Positions 30,257 to 40,834 of a stretch of DNA of 64,000 bases are shown piece after piece (the stretch's first letter is position 1; every line of letters begins with the position of its first letter). Below the pieces are notes generated by a model that saw only the letters and a program-made list of their open reading frames with translations, did not search any database and was not told the DNA's origin. The stretch lies in contig JAVTVY010018788.1 in the NCBI GenBank assembly GCA_036873755.1, positions 1 to 64,000 on the forward strand. Reading direction: 5' to 3'. The stretch comes from Hanleya hanleyi (taxonomy: Eukaryota > Mollusca > Polyplacophora > Lepidopleurida > Hanleyidae). The position numbers were made by a program, and so were the translations under genes.

Positions 30257-31660
30257 GTTTTTAGCTCATCTGGGCCGAAGGCCCGATGGGCTTATGTCAT
30301 GGCCTGACTGTCCGTCGTCCGTCGTGCGTCGTCCGTCGTGCGTAAACATCTTCTTCTCTGAAACCGCTTGGCCGATTAAGCTGAAACTTGGCATGCATGT
30401 TCCCCCCAATGAGTACACCAGAATGTGTTCATGCCGTGTCGATACGATTTTAAATATGGCGGCCATCTTGAATTTGCCAGTGAAATTTTGCCATCATTAT
30501 TTTTCGGTAACTACTGCATGGATCTTTCTCAAATTTGGTACACAGGGTCCTCTTGGGGTCTAGTTGTGCAAGATATCTTTTGTGGTCTGATTCAAAAATC
30601 CAATATGGCCACCAGGCGGCCAACTACTGCATAGATCTTCCTCAAATTTGGGACACCGGTTCCCCTTGGGGTCTAGTTGTGCAAGATACCTTTTGTGGTC
30701 TGATTCACAAATCCAATATGGCCACCAGGCGGCCATCTTGGATTTCCCCATGAAACATTGTTATTGCGATTTCTCAGGAACTACTGTGTGGATCTTCCTC
30801 AAATTTGGTACACAGGTTCCCCTTGGGGTCTAGTTGTGCAAGATTCCTTTTCTGCTCTGATTCGAACATCCAATATGGCCATCAGGTGGCCATCTTGGAT
30901 TTCCCTATGAAACTTCGTTATCGTGATTTATCAGGAAGTACTGCATGGATCTTTCTCAAATTTGATACACAGGTTCCCCTTTGGAATTCTAGTTGTGCAA
31001 GATATTTTTGTGGTCTGATTCAGAAATCCAATATGGCCACCAGGCGGCCATCTTGGATTTCCAGATGAAACATTGTTATCGTGATTTCTCAGGAACTACT
31101 GCATGGATCTTTCTCAAAGTTGGTACAGAGGTTGCCCTTGGGGTCTAGCTGTGCAAGATACCTTTTCTGCTCTGATTCGAACATCCAATATGGCCACCAG
31201 ACGGCCATCTTGGATTTTCCTATGAAACTTCTTGTCGAAGTACTGCATGGATCTTTCTCAAATTTGATGCACAGGTTCCCCTTGGGGTCTAGTTGTGCAA
31301 GATACTTTTGTGGTCTGATTCAGAAATCCAATATGGCCACCAGGCGGCCATCTTGGATTTCCAAGTGAAACATTGTTATCACGATTTCTCAGGAACCACT
31401 GCATTGATCTTTCTCAAATTTGATACACAGGTTCCCCTTGGGGTCAAGTTGAGCAAGATACCTTTTCTTGTCCGATTCGAAAATCCAATATGGCCGCATC
31501 TTGAATCTCCCATGAAACTTTATCATGAAATCTCAGGAAATAACTGCATGGATCATTTAGTGTTCAGGGGGGACAACAAAAGTTAGAAACTCATCTATTG
31601 CAGTTCTTTAGTAAAAATTTCTCACAGCTACTTTCTCCAGTTACAGACAGATGAGCTACA
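30257..31660. mobile_element. TIR element with ~155-bp internal tandem repeats
   Basis: It begins AGCTCATCTGGGCCGAAGGCC and ends ACAGATGAGCT, an inverted terminal match AGCTCATCTG/CAGATGAGCT. A GGGCC..GGCCC hairpin sits at the left end. Inside are about six tandem units of ~145-160 bp containing TTTCTCAAATTTGGTACACA, GGTTCCCCTTGGGGTCTAG and CCAATATGGCCACCAGGCGG. Open frames in the units are a result of the tandem structure. I recognise this general type as very abundant in aquatic animals but cannot give its family name. Confidence 0.6.
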
Positions 31661-31699
31661 GTGCCGTGGCACTATCTTTCTTTTCTTTTCGCATTTTTT

Positions 31700-32207
31700 T
31701 TCTCTCTGGGGACCGACTCTGTATGCGTTTTCTACGTGGATTTCAGGAAGCTTTAGCTGTTTCTTAATGATTTTGTCCACAGTTTCATGTACATTTTCAC
31801 CTGGGTCCTCGGGAACGCCTTCAATCTCAGATTGTAAGCCTAATTGTTGCGATCCTGCTCTAATAACCGCTCTTTCATCTCTTGATTTCTATTCTCTAGT
31901 TCAGTGACACGGTTTGTAAGATCGGACACAGTATTGGCAAAGTCAAAAAACATTTTTTCATGATTTCTATTCCATTCTCCGTGAAATCTACAGTTTTCAA
32001 GATTTATTCTTGTTTCTGTTCAACGGTAGCTAGTCTTGTCATGAATTCTTGCTGACTTTTGTCCAGTTTATGTAAAGTTTGCTGTATCTCACTCACCAAT
32101 TTGATCAAAAAGTCCTCAAATTTCTTCCGTCGTCCATCCTGATCGGTATCGCCCGACGGCTGCGTGTTCGAAGATGTATCTTTCGGCATTATAAAGCTGG
32201 ATTCCAA
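31700..32207 (-). pseudogene. LINE ORF1-like coiled-coil fragment
   Basis: On the minus strand the frame 32207-32004 (KKFEDFLIKLVSEIQQTLHK, DKSQQEFMTRLATVEQKQ) is a heptad-rich helix. After a stop, the adjoining region reads like VSDLTNRVTELENRNQEMKE with a leucine-type coiled coil. This resembles ORF1 RNA-binding proteins of LINEs. Several stops make it nonfunctional. Confidence 0.45.
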
Positions 32208-32276
32208 GGTGGTAATTCCAATGTAAAATCAGTAATATAGATGTGCACTGATATGTTAGAATACTAGGTTTAGTTC

Positions 32277-32336
32277 AGTAAAACATACACGCCGAGTAAA
32301 ACACACACGCCCGGTAAAACATACACGCCCGCGGCC
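32277..32336. repeat. Three-copy 18-19-bp tandem repeat
   Basis: CAGTAAAACATACACGCC, GAGTAAAACACACACGCCC and GGTAAAACATACACGCCC follow each other head to tail. Confidence 0.75.
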
Positions 32337-33019
32337 TATTGCATTCAGGTAAATTCTATTGTAGTACAGGCTGGCCCGGGAGCTCGAGCAAAAGACGTCC
32401 GCTACACTGGCCGCATTTTCAACTCTTCTAATAATGTGATGTCTAGCACTGTAACTGCACTTTTATTGCACCAATGTAGACGTCCTGTCTGTGTCTTGTG
32501 TGCTGTCCTCAATGTTTCAGAGATGTACTTCTTTGAAGCAACAGGAACGCAACTTGATTGAGTGGTGCTTAGTTGGTTCGTCGCAATATGACTGCAATAT
32601 TGTTGCAAGCGGCGTTAATTACAAGCGTCTAGTCCGTCATTCATAATCCAGCCGTCGTCCATTAGAGAATATCCGCGTCCATAATCCAAAGACCTATTCC
32701 ATTTTCCATATAACAGTATTAGCACCAAATTCAAAAAGACAATCATAGTATACAAAAACATAGGCTTGTTTCCTGCAAGAGAGAAGCGGTCAACAGTTTT
32801 CAATGATGCCGGCAAGACATCATGATGTTCCAAAAATATCAAATCCGTATCGCTGATCAGTATTCTTAATCCATAATATTCGTTGTAAAGTCGTCATCTA
32901 AAAAATGATGTATCTCAGTCACGCTTCGATTGTGACTGCTCATATGAGTACCATGAGATTCTTGAAGTACATGGGTTCATACGGCCCCTAGCCCCGGGTT
33001 AAGCGGAATTAGACACAAG

Positions 33020-33592
33020 TTACGAAACGTAGCGCCATAGATCTTGCACGCTACGTTCGTATTTTGCTATCAGCATGCGATATGTATCGCCAAATTTGAG
33101 AAACTTTGAGTGGAGGCGCTTGATGGAATAGCCCTGTTTTATAAGTTTCTGCAACAATGTTTTGTGACGTTGATTAAAATTATCACATTTAACACAGGAT
33201 CTAGCAAATGCTACTAAGCGAGATATGTATACGCCATATGCAGGTCCCACTGGAATATTACTATCCAGAAAGGGATAGTTTACGATGTCGAAATTGTAAT
33301 CATCTCTTTTGTCATAAAGTCGACGAGAGAGAATGCCCGCTTCATTTTTATAGAGATAGAGATCTAAATAAGATGTGCCTGTAGGGCTATCTGTAGTTTC
33401 CTTCAAATCCAGTGAAGGTGGATATATATCCTTCACTGCGTCATTTATATAGCGATTATCCACAGCGAGAAGATCGTCTATATAGCGTTTGCTGAATGAG
33501 AAGGAACGGGCTTTGAATGGATCGGTTTTTGAAAGCGCCTGCATATAGTCATATTCATAAGAGAACAGATACAGGTCAGCCAACGGGTGCAC
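33020..33592 (-). pseudogene. PLE-A RT motif C to C-terminus
   Basis: Continues with LADLYLFSYEYDYMQALSKT, SFSKRYIDDLLAVDNRYIND (catalytic YIDD), YLDLYLYKNEAGILSRRLYD, IVNYPFLDSNIPVGPAYGVY and a C-terminal helix ending QDLWRYVS. The frame is shifted relative to the upstream palm segment by one base near 33580. This end is identical in the copy at 52817-53408. Confidence 0.85.
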
Positions 33593-34103
33593 AATTAGTG
33601 CCCATTGGAATACCTATATGCTGCTGATATATTGTGTTGCCAAATTTCACATAGATATTTTTAATGAGAAATTCAAGCAACTCTATAAACAAAGAAACAT
33701 CCCATGAATGATATCTCTTGTATGTAGTCGAGCTAAAGAATGCTTTATGGCTTCCGACATTAATATATCTACGATCAGTTTTCTTGAACACAGATACTGT
33801 TAATGAACTTATACGGTCAATAAGGTCCTGATGAGGGATTGTAGTATAGAGAGTCGAGAAATCCCATGTGGATACATGTCTGTACGGTATGTGACCTTTA
33901 GCATCAAGTTCTTCCGTAAGACATTTTGAGTTTTTCAATATCCACATACATTCAACGCCAGAGTTCTTAGAAAAAGTGGCGCAATACCTTTCCCAAAATG
34001 CTTTTACCTCCTGAAGGGCCCTCGTCAATAGGGTTGAAACAAGCTTGGTGGTGCAGCTTCTAGAACCAGCTATGAATCTAGCTTTGTATGGTGATTTATG
34101 CAT
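33576..34103 (-). pseudogene. PLE-A RT palm, motifs A and B
   Basis: HKSPYKARFIAGSRSCTTKL, RHVSTWDFSTLYTTIPHQDL (motif A Asp) and QQHIGIPMGTNCAP (motif B). Nearly identical to the 10232-11330 copy, but bounded by single-base frameshifts on both sides. Confidence 0.85.
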
Positions 34104-34500
34104 TTTGGGAGTCCAGTATATTTTGGTATGTCATTATGATTGGTTGGAAGACAAATACCTCTTTCCCTGAGAAACTTTTTGTGATTGTTAAATAAATCTT
34201 CCAGAGTAACTGCAGTTTGGGAGTAAGTAGACGTATTTGATGAAGATATGTCTACACTCAATTCTTTAACCAGCACGTGGTAATAGTAATATCTACATAT
34301 GAATATTATATTATTCGGAGCTTTGTCTGCTGGTACTATGACGAATTTACTCTGGAGATTTGCTAGAACTTCTTGCGAATTGAGGTTTCTCAGTACTTGT
34401 TTTGCTTGGGCAAGAGTACTTCTGTCAATATGGCGGATTGCTTCAACGACCTTGCTCTTGGTGAGGTCCGGCCAATCAGCGAGTAAAATCCTATCCACTC
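34070..34500 (-). pseudogene. PLE-A RT N-terminal (finger) region
   Basis: SKFVIVPADKAPNNIIFICR is the Penelope-type finger block (usually KADKG/PADKG-like), preceded by KSKVVEAIRHIDRSTLAQAK. A one-base deletion after NHNDIPK shifts the frame before the WTPKMHKSPYK block. The element's 5' end is not preserved upstream of about 34500. Confidence 0.8.
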
Positions 34501-34910
34501 ACTCTCTCACCTCCAAATTACAATTGCAAAAAGTTCAGAGGATGACTTGCTTAAATAATCCAAATCTTCAGAATTGGTTTCGATTAGGGATATACTTCTA
34601 CATGTAAATGTTTTTGATTACGGAGTTCTGTTTTTAAATTGCCACAAGAAGAAAGCTTTAAAGACATCACCTTGTAAGCAGCTCCTTCACCTTTAAGGAT
34701 ATTTTCAGTCACATCATTCACATTCGAAGCAAAAGATTCTGAAATCAATTATGATCCACAAGGATATCCGTTACACGATAATCAAAGATAATCAGCCTGG
34801 CAAATTGTTACACATTTTCGTCATTTCGTTACTTGAGATTCCAATTGTTTCGATATTAATTCGAATATAATTGGTTAGGATCACCTAACAGTCCTTGGAA
34901 TTCGTATAAA
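34501..34910. other. No gene recognised
   Basis: Spacer between two PLE-A copies; no coding or GIY-YIG remnant found on either strand. Confidence 0.4.
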
Positions 34911-35033
34911 TACAAGCGTCTACTCCGTCATTCAATATTCAGCCGTCGTCCATTAAAGAATTTCCGCGTCCATAATCTGCTATCAGCATGCGATATGTAT
35001 GGCCAAATTTGAGAAACTTTGAGTGGAGGCGCT
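34911..35033 (-). mobile_element. PLE-A fragment with internal deletion
   Basis: It has the family 3' terminus (TACAAGCGTCTACTCCGTC) joined directly, after ATAATC, to the C-terminal coding DNA (TGCTATCAGCATGCGATATG ... GAGTGGAGGCGCT). About 600 bp of tail, including the hairpin, is missing between the two. Confidence 0.8.
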
Positions 35034-35392
35034 GGTAGTATATCGCTGTAACAGTTTACCTCATGCACCCAGTGTATCTCACTAGTGCTGCAATTATACT
35101 CTTCGGAGGCGGTATGATACGGGTGAGGTAGAATATCACATAAGAGTTAGGTACTCTGTAAACCATCGACCGGGTTCGCACCAGACAGTGATAAACATGC
35201 AAAACACAGACTCATAGAAAACAGAGATTGTATTCAGGTTAAAATACAATAGGAAAGATTTTATTCTCCATACAGATGAATAGATATACAGTAAAACGGA
35301 TGTACGACTTTGTTGATATCACTTTGTGTCTCCTCACTGTATCAGTGGTCCGAAGTAGTCCATTTTTCTCATCCCGAAACTGTCAGTTATAG
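35034..35392. other. Unique left flank of the 140-bp array
   Basis: No coding sequence. Possibly the unique arm of a non-autonomous element whose core is the following array. Confidence 0.3.
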
Positions 35393-35970
35393 AACCACCA
35401 GATCTGGTGTAATGGTGAGTTATCCCTGTAGGTGTGTGAATTACCACCGAATCTGGTGGTGATAGGTCAACTGGTCGAAGTGAAGTTCTCAACCACTGCA
35501 TGAAGTGGGGGAAATACTAGCCAGATGCACCCTACCACCGGATCTGGTGTAGGTGAGTTATTCCTGTGGGTGTATGAATTACCACCGAATCTGGTGGTGA
35601 TAGGTCAACTGGTCGAAGTAAAGTTCTCAGCTACTGCATTCAGTGGGGGAAAATACTAGCCAGATGCAACCTACCACCGGATCTAGGGTAAAGGTGAGTT
35701 ATCCTTGTATGTGTGTGAATTACCACCGAATGTGGTGGAGATAGGTCAACTGGTCGAAGTAAAGTTTTCAACCACTGCATGAAGTGGGGAAAATACTAGC
35801 CAGATGTACCCTACCACCGGATCTGGTGTAGGTGAGTTATTCCTGTGGGTGTATGAATTACCATCGAATCTGGTGGTGATAGGTCAACTGGTCGAAGTAA
35901 AGTTCTCAACCACTGCATGCAGTGGGGAAAATACTAGCCAGATGTCCCTTACCACCGGATCTGGTGTAGT
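35393..35970. repeat. ~140-bp tandem repeat, four units
   Basis: Units start ACCACC(G/A)GATCTGGTGTA near 35393, 35533, 35674 and 35814, with a partial fifth start at 35951. Each contains TAGGTCAACTGGTCGAAG, a CACTGCATGCAGTG-type palindrome and ACTAGCCAGATG. ACCACCGAATCTGGTGGT within each unit is itself inverted. Similar 140-160-bp cores occur in molluscan satellite and Helitron-like elements; no Helitron ends were confirmed. Confidence 0.8.
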
Positions 35971-36690
35971 CCAAGCCTTGTGTGGTGAAATCCCTCCTAG
36001 AGTCCTATAATTTCCCAGTAAAAGTAATCTGCTTATATGTTCGCCTTCATCTGAGGTCGTCTCGTCATCAGAAATCGACATGTGCATATAAAGTGGTTCA
36101 CGTGACGGTATCAATTCATAGAATTGATATCAACGTCCGATATCAAACACATTGATTGTGCCATCGTCAATCTGATATTGTCCCTCGTTTTGTGAAATCT
36201 CTAGGAGTTGTCGTTGGGGCGTTTCTAAAAAATGCGCCATTATATGCTGGTCCGGCGGCCTATTTACACTTTTTCTGTTTGACCTCTGACATCCGAACAA
36301 TAGTCAATGAAAATCACCTTCAGTGTCCACTCCCTGCAGTAGCCAATCAGAAGCGCTAAAAGTGGCCAGCCCCCAAGATACGCACGCGGTCCATTGGCAA
36401 CACGTCATCAAGCATGGCGAAGCAGACTGATCCTCGACTGAAAGTTGCTTCACTTCAGTGCATAAAAATAGCATAATTCTGTAGAATTATGAATTGCGAT
36501 TTATCAAGATAAGTCATCCGACATCCATCGATGCATACACCATAAGTTTTGGACCATATATTAGCACAAGAAGTCCACCTTCTGTCTCGATAGATCGACT
36601 GATGTATTTCCGTACAACAACAGCAACATTTCGTAAAATAAGTAAGCCGGAGGCCTTCGTTGTAAATTGAATGTCATCAAACTTTATCCA
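35971..36690. other. No gene recognised; short palindromes
   Basis: Contains ATCAATTCATAGAATTGAT near 36107-36127 and CATAATTCTGTAGAATTATG near 36470-36490, both nearly perfect inverted repeats. No coding sequence. Confidence 0.4.
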
Positions 36691-36698
36691 ACAATTAA

Positions 36699-36700
<2 letters not shown>

Positions 36701-36730
<30 letters not shown>
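36701..36730. repeat. (TA)n microsatellite
   Basis: About 14 TA units following poly-A, then a TGTGTATATTATGTA-rich stretch. Confidence 0.85.
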
Positions 36731-36732
<2 letters not shown>

Positions 36733-37377
36733 TGTGTACATATATATTATGTATGTACAGTATCTTATATAATGTGTGTGTATATTATGTATATTTATGA
36801 AGATGGTTCATCCAAAATTATTGTTCATCATCCAGGTAAGTATTTACTTGTCCGGCTTCTCTTGTTGCGTTTAGTGTTCTGTGTTATTATGTAGTGTTCT
36901 TGCGTCAATCCTTGTTCATTGCTGTTGATTAGCCATTTTTCGTTCTATATTTCCTTTACGGCTTCCGCAAATCATTACTGATATTTCTTCTATGAACAAA
37001 GCCAGTAAGCCTCTGTCATATGGTTAATGTATGGGCGCTATGTAATAACATCATAATGAATAAATGCCCAATGGTTACTCCAGGGCTTACTGAAAAAAAT
37101 ATATATATTCTATTAGAATCTGGATTAGCACTCAATTACCAGACGGGATTTTGCTAAGGATATTAAAACAATCAATGCTCCACTGTATTAGACTAAACGG
37201 TTTCCTGGCATCTCACTTTACCATGGCTATTGACAACGAATTATGTATGCATCAAGGTTCGAAAGCGAAGATTGGTAGCGAATTGTGTCGTTGAGCTAGG
37301 ATAAATAATATATTCAAGCGTAATTGCAATTCAGAACTATTTTTATCAACTCGACATTCCGATATCGTTTTTCACAG

Positions 37378-37580
37378 GGCGCCATTTTCGGCGTTCTGGC
37401 CGGACTGTCGGTCACTTTCTGGATCGCCATGAGGGCCAGTACGATTAGAATCCCATGGCTACCACCGGCCCCCACCGACCAGTGCAACGTCAGCGACATA
37501 TTGAACGGCACATCACACATATGGCAAAATCATTCTCAAATGGAAGACTTCATCATATGGACTGACACGCCTTACAATGG
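37378..37580 (+). CDS. SLC5 paralog exon (TM region plus extracellular loop)
   Basis: Bounded by TTTTTCACAG and GTAATATA. It encodes GAIFGVLAGLSVTFWIAM, a transmembrane helix, then LPPAPTDQCNVSDILNGTSH with two N-glycosylation sequons (NVS, NGT). 203 bp, ends in phase 2. Confidence 0.85.
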
Positions 37581-40500
37581 GTAATATAGTGCCAAATATT
37601 TCTAGTTTCCCTCCGTGTCGATTTTTTATCTAGATATGGCAGTCTGGTCAAGCATCTTATTATTTCGTCTAGGTTTACGTTGTCTTTTATCGAATTCCCA
37701 CTTGCAAGTGACGATATCAGTATACACCATTGTTTATAGTCAAATCTCAAACATGAGTTTTCATCGATTTTGTCAATTGTAAGTGATCAGTTTTTGTCGT
37801 ATTTCGATGAAAGATTGCGGTTAAGCATGAACCATATGGAAATAGGATCAGTGGTAAGCTATGCATTGTCTCCTTCTAGTATGTTGACGAAGACGAAATA
37901 GTTCCATCTAATGCAATTATGGATAATGCTAGTCCTATATTATATGTGTCAGCAAGTCTCGAAATGCCGAAAGGAATTCTTCATCAGTGTTTATTAATGT
38001 GTTGCAATCTCAAAACTATTACGCAACGGTAACAAATGTGAAGTTTAAGATTTCATTTATTTCAGAACAGGACTTGCAAAGCTTGATTCTGTATCATTCA
38101 GTTTATATACGCTGATTGGTATACTAATAACCATAGTCGTGGGACTCATTACCAGCTTCATAACAGGTACTTATCAAGTAACACTATTTTACTTTATTCT
38201 CTTGGTGTGTTCAAGTAAATGGCCTTGTTTTATGGGGACTTGTCGAATCTACAAGGTCGAGATCGTAAGATTTAGTGACGGTGAATGCCTGCATGAAGTC
38301 TGTTACAGAAATATATGCTTGTCTTCCAACAGGAGCGAACAAACCGGAAGATGTGGATCCTAAATATATATCTCATGTTGTCAGACGACTGTACTATGGA
38401 AGTCCTCAATTAAGTTCAGCAGACGATCGAAACACCAACGAAATGCCCATATGTGCAGTCCATCAGGTCTCTATCATGATGTTTTTTGGACCCATACTTA
38501 TGCGTTATAGTTTTGATTTAGGGTCACAGTCGTCAGAGCAAAAAGTATACCATTTATTCAGAAATCGGAACATCTTCATTGGCATTTCCCTTTTCAGGCA
38601 CTTCAGTCTCTAACATTGAAATTTCCTCCATTCATTCATTCCAGTAACGATATGAGGTAACAATGGGTAAAAACACTTCGGCCATTTAATGGGTGATCAG
38701 CCGATACTTCACATATAATATCCATCCCCTTAGCTAGTAATATAACAAAATGTCCCTTTCGTCAGCTAATAAAGAAGAGGAGAGTTTACTATTCATGACG
38801 AGGCGTCTCAACAGCGTAGCTCGGTATATACGGTCGTTAAACAGTACTGGTATAATGGTAATAGTACACGCGTCCAATTCGACAATCGTTTTGCAGCCGT
38901 CACCCATAGAGACATACCCCGTGAATAATGCAGTGATTGTTTTCGTATCACATCACGATATGAGTTAAACTAGTTATGAAGTGAAATTTTAATAAAAGTA
39001 AGCTTGCCTCTTGCAACAGAGAAGAGCTGAACATTTTCAGTACAGTGTTCACAATGAACCTGTGAGCGCGAGTTTGTTCGCTACAGCAGTGCACACTTTT
39101 GTGTATTCACAATGGTCCCGTGAACGCGAGTTTGTTCGGTACAGCAGTGCACACTTTTGCGTATTTATAATGGCCCTGTGAACGCGGGGGTTTTCGATAC
39201 AGCTGTGCACACTTTTGCCTATTCACTATAGTCCTGTGAACGCGAGGTTGTTCGGTACAGCAGTGCACACTCTTGCGTATTCACAATGACCCTGTGAACG
39301 CGAGGTTGTTCGGTACAGCAGTGCACACTTTTGTCGTATTCACAATGGCTCTGTGAACGCGAGGTTGTTCGGTTCAGCATTGCACACTTTTGCGTATTCA
39401 CAATGGCCCTGTGAACGCGAGGTTGTTCGGTACAGCTGTGCACACTTTTGTGTATTCACAATGGACATGTGAACGCGAGTTTGTTCGCTACAGCCGTGCA
39501 CACTTTTGTGTATTCACAATGGTCCCGTGAACGCGAAATTGTTCGGTACAGCAGTGCACGCTTTTGCGTATTTACAATGGCCCTGTGAACGCGGGGTTGT
39601 TCGATGCAGCTGTGCACACTTTTGCCTATTCACTATAGTCCTGTGAACGCGAGGTTGTTCGGTACCGCAGTGCACACTCTTGCGTATTCACAATGACCCT
39701 GTGAACGCGAGGTTGTTCGATACAGCAGTGCACACTTTTGTCGTATTCACAATGGCTCTGTGAACGCGAGGTTGTTCGGTTCAGCATTGCACACTTTTGC
39801 GTATTCACAATGGCCCTGAGAACGCGAGGTTGTTCGGTTCAGCATTGCACACTTTTGCGTATTCACAATGGCCCTGAGAACGCGAGGTTGTTCGGTACAG
39901 CAGTGCACACTTTTGTGTATTCACAATGGACATGTGAACGCGAGTTTGTTCGCTACAGCAGTGCACACTTTTGTGTATTTACAATGGTCCCATGAACGCG
40001 AGTTTGTTCGGTACAGCAGTGCACACTTGTGCGTATTCACAATGGCCTTGTGAACGCGGGGTTGTTCGATACTGCTGTGCACACTTTTGCGTATTCACAA
40101 TATCCTGTGAACGCGAGGTTGTTCGGTACAGCAGTGCACACTCTTGCGTATTCACAATGGCCCTATGAACGCGGGGTTGTTCGATACAGCTGTGCACACT
40201 TTTGCGTATTCACTATAGTCCTGTGAACGCGAGGTTGCTCGGTACAGCAGTGCACACTCTTGCGCATTCACAATGGCCCTGTCTGTGAACGCGAGGTTGT
40301 TCGGTACAGCAGTGCACACTTTTGCGTATTCACAATGGCTCTGTGAACGCGAGGTTGTTCGGTTCAGCAGTGCACACTTTTGCGTATTCACAATGGCTCT
40401 GTCAACGCGAGATTGTTCGCTACAGCAGTGCACACTTTTGCGTATTCCAGAACCATTGGCATATTCTCAGTACTTTATTCAAGTACTTGAGAAAAAGTTG

Positions 40501-40834
40501 TTATTGGATGTTTTGATTTTGATTTTTCAATAATAATGATACACTTGAAAGAGGTTATAGGATATGTTAGGTCACATTGTCCGAGTATTTATATCAAATT
40601 TATTACATTCGTGATATGGTATGGTAGTTTTAGTGAACGTATACCAAGCAAGTTTAAAACATGCCTAATCACCCACTATCAGCCACTTTCAATTTTATAT
40701 GAATGTAATTCATTTTTTTCCAGATTGATGATCAAGGACAGACTAACCTTGGCTTTCACCCCGATATGAATAATGGATCTGAAAACCAATGGTACTTGAA
40801 GTGGCAACCTACAGTAGACTCCACCAATCTGTGA
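37378..40834 (+). CDS. SLC5-family sodium/solute symporter, partial locus (last four exons)
   Basis: Four plus-strand exons (37378-37580, 38066-38166, 38333-38466, 40724-40834) match the last four exons of the minus-strand SLC5 locus in order, phase and, for the first two, exact length (203 and 101 bp). They encode the C-terminal transmembrane part and tail of a sodium-coupled monocarboxylate/multivitamin transporter-like protein, a plasma-membrane symporter. Frames are open and splice sites are AG/GT. The upstream exons are not in the preceding kilobases, so this is either a partial duplicate or a gene whose 5' exons I failed to find. The last intron contains the 58-bp minisatellite. Confidence 0.75.
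38066..38166 (+). CDS. SLC5 paralog exon (last TM helix)
   Basis: Preceded by TTTCAG and followed by GTACTTAT. It encodes TGLAKLDSVSFSLYTLIG and LITIVVGLITSFITG, a terminal transmembrane segment matching the SLC5 pattern (SY.WY...G....VVG...S.ITG). Phases agree with neighbours. Confidence 0.85.
38333..38466 (+). CDS. SLC5 paralog exon (cytoplasmic tail)
   Basis: Preceded by TTCCAACAG. It encodes GANKPEDVDPKYISHVVRRL then YYGSPQLSS. The minus paralog ends this exon after NDME|GTATGA. Here the aligned place reads CCCATATGT, so the old donor is lost, and the next in-phase donor is CATCAG|GTCTCT at 38466. The 3' limit is therefore inferred. Confidence 0.7.
39049..40448 (+). repeat. 58-bp minisatellite with higher-order structure
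   Basis: About 24 units of 57-60 bp containing GTGAACGCGAGGTTGTTCGG, TACAGCAGTGCACACTTTTG and CGTATTCACAATGG. Because 58 is not a multiple of three, an open frame runs through all three phases, which produces many artificial ORFs on both strands. Variant units recur in the same order every 7-8 units (for example GAGTTTGTTCGCTACAG at 39068, 39475 and 39940). Confidence 0.92.
40724..40834 (+). CDS. SLC5 paralog last exon
   Basis: The acceptor is TTTTTTTCCAG. 37 codons in phase 0, from IDDQGQTNLGFHPDMN to VDSTNL and TGA. It corresponds to NMSNQGETNLAFDVD in the minus-strand paralog. The end (TNL) has the form of a C-terminal PDZ ligand (S/T-x-hydrophobic); this is suggestive only. Confidence 0.7.
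   Translation: MDDQGQTNLGFHPDMNNGSENQWYLKWQPTVDSTNL

Larger units (their letters stand above)
32620..34500 (-). mobile_element. PLE-A, longest copy in the window
   Basis: Minus-strand Penelope-like element with RT N-terminus, palm, thumb, stop at 33020 and a ~400-bp 3' tail ending CGCTTGTA at 32620. It has no GIY-YIG domain after the RT, so it differs from P1-P3. Such elements either lack the nuclease or carry it upstream (N-terminal, as in the permuted PLE clade of invertebrates), but the 5' part beyond about 34500 is missing here. The conserved hairpin is at 32916-32938. Six other copies or fragments share the same 3' terminus or body. Confidence 0.85.

Noticed and set aside
30535..31368. 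Plus-strand frames in the ~155-bp tandem element
   Set aside because: They repeat with the units, start at arbitrary places, and have no known domain.
39219..40433. Many overlapping reading frames on both strands of the minisatellite (for example repeats of NGPENARLF or RTTSRSQ)
   Set aside because: The unit is ~58 bp, so any frame that lacks stops runs through all phases. The frames follow from the repeat and show no independent coding signal.
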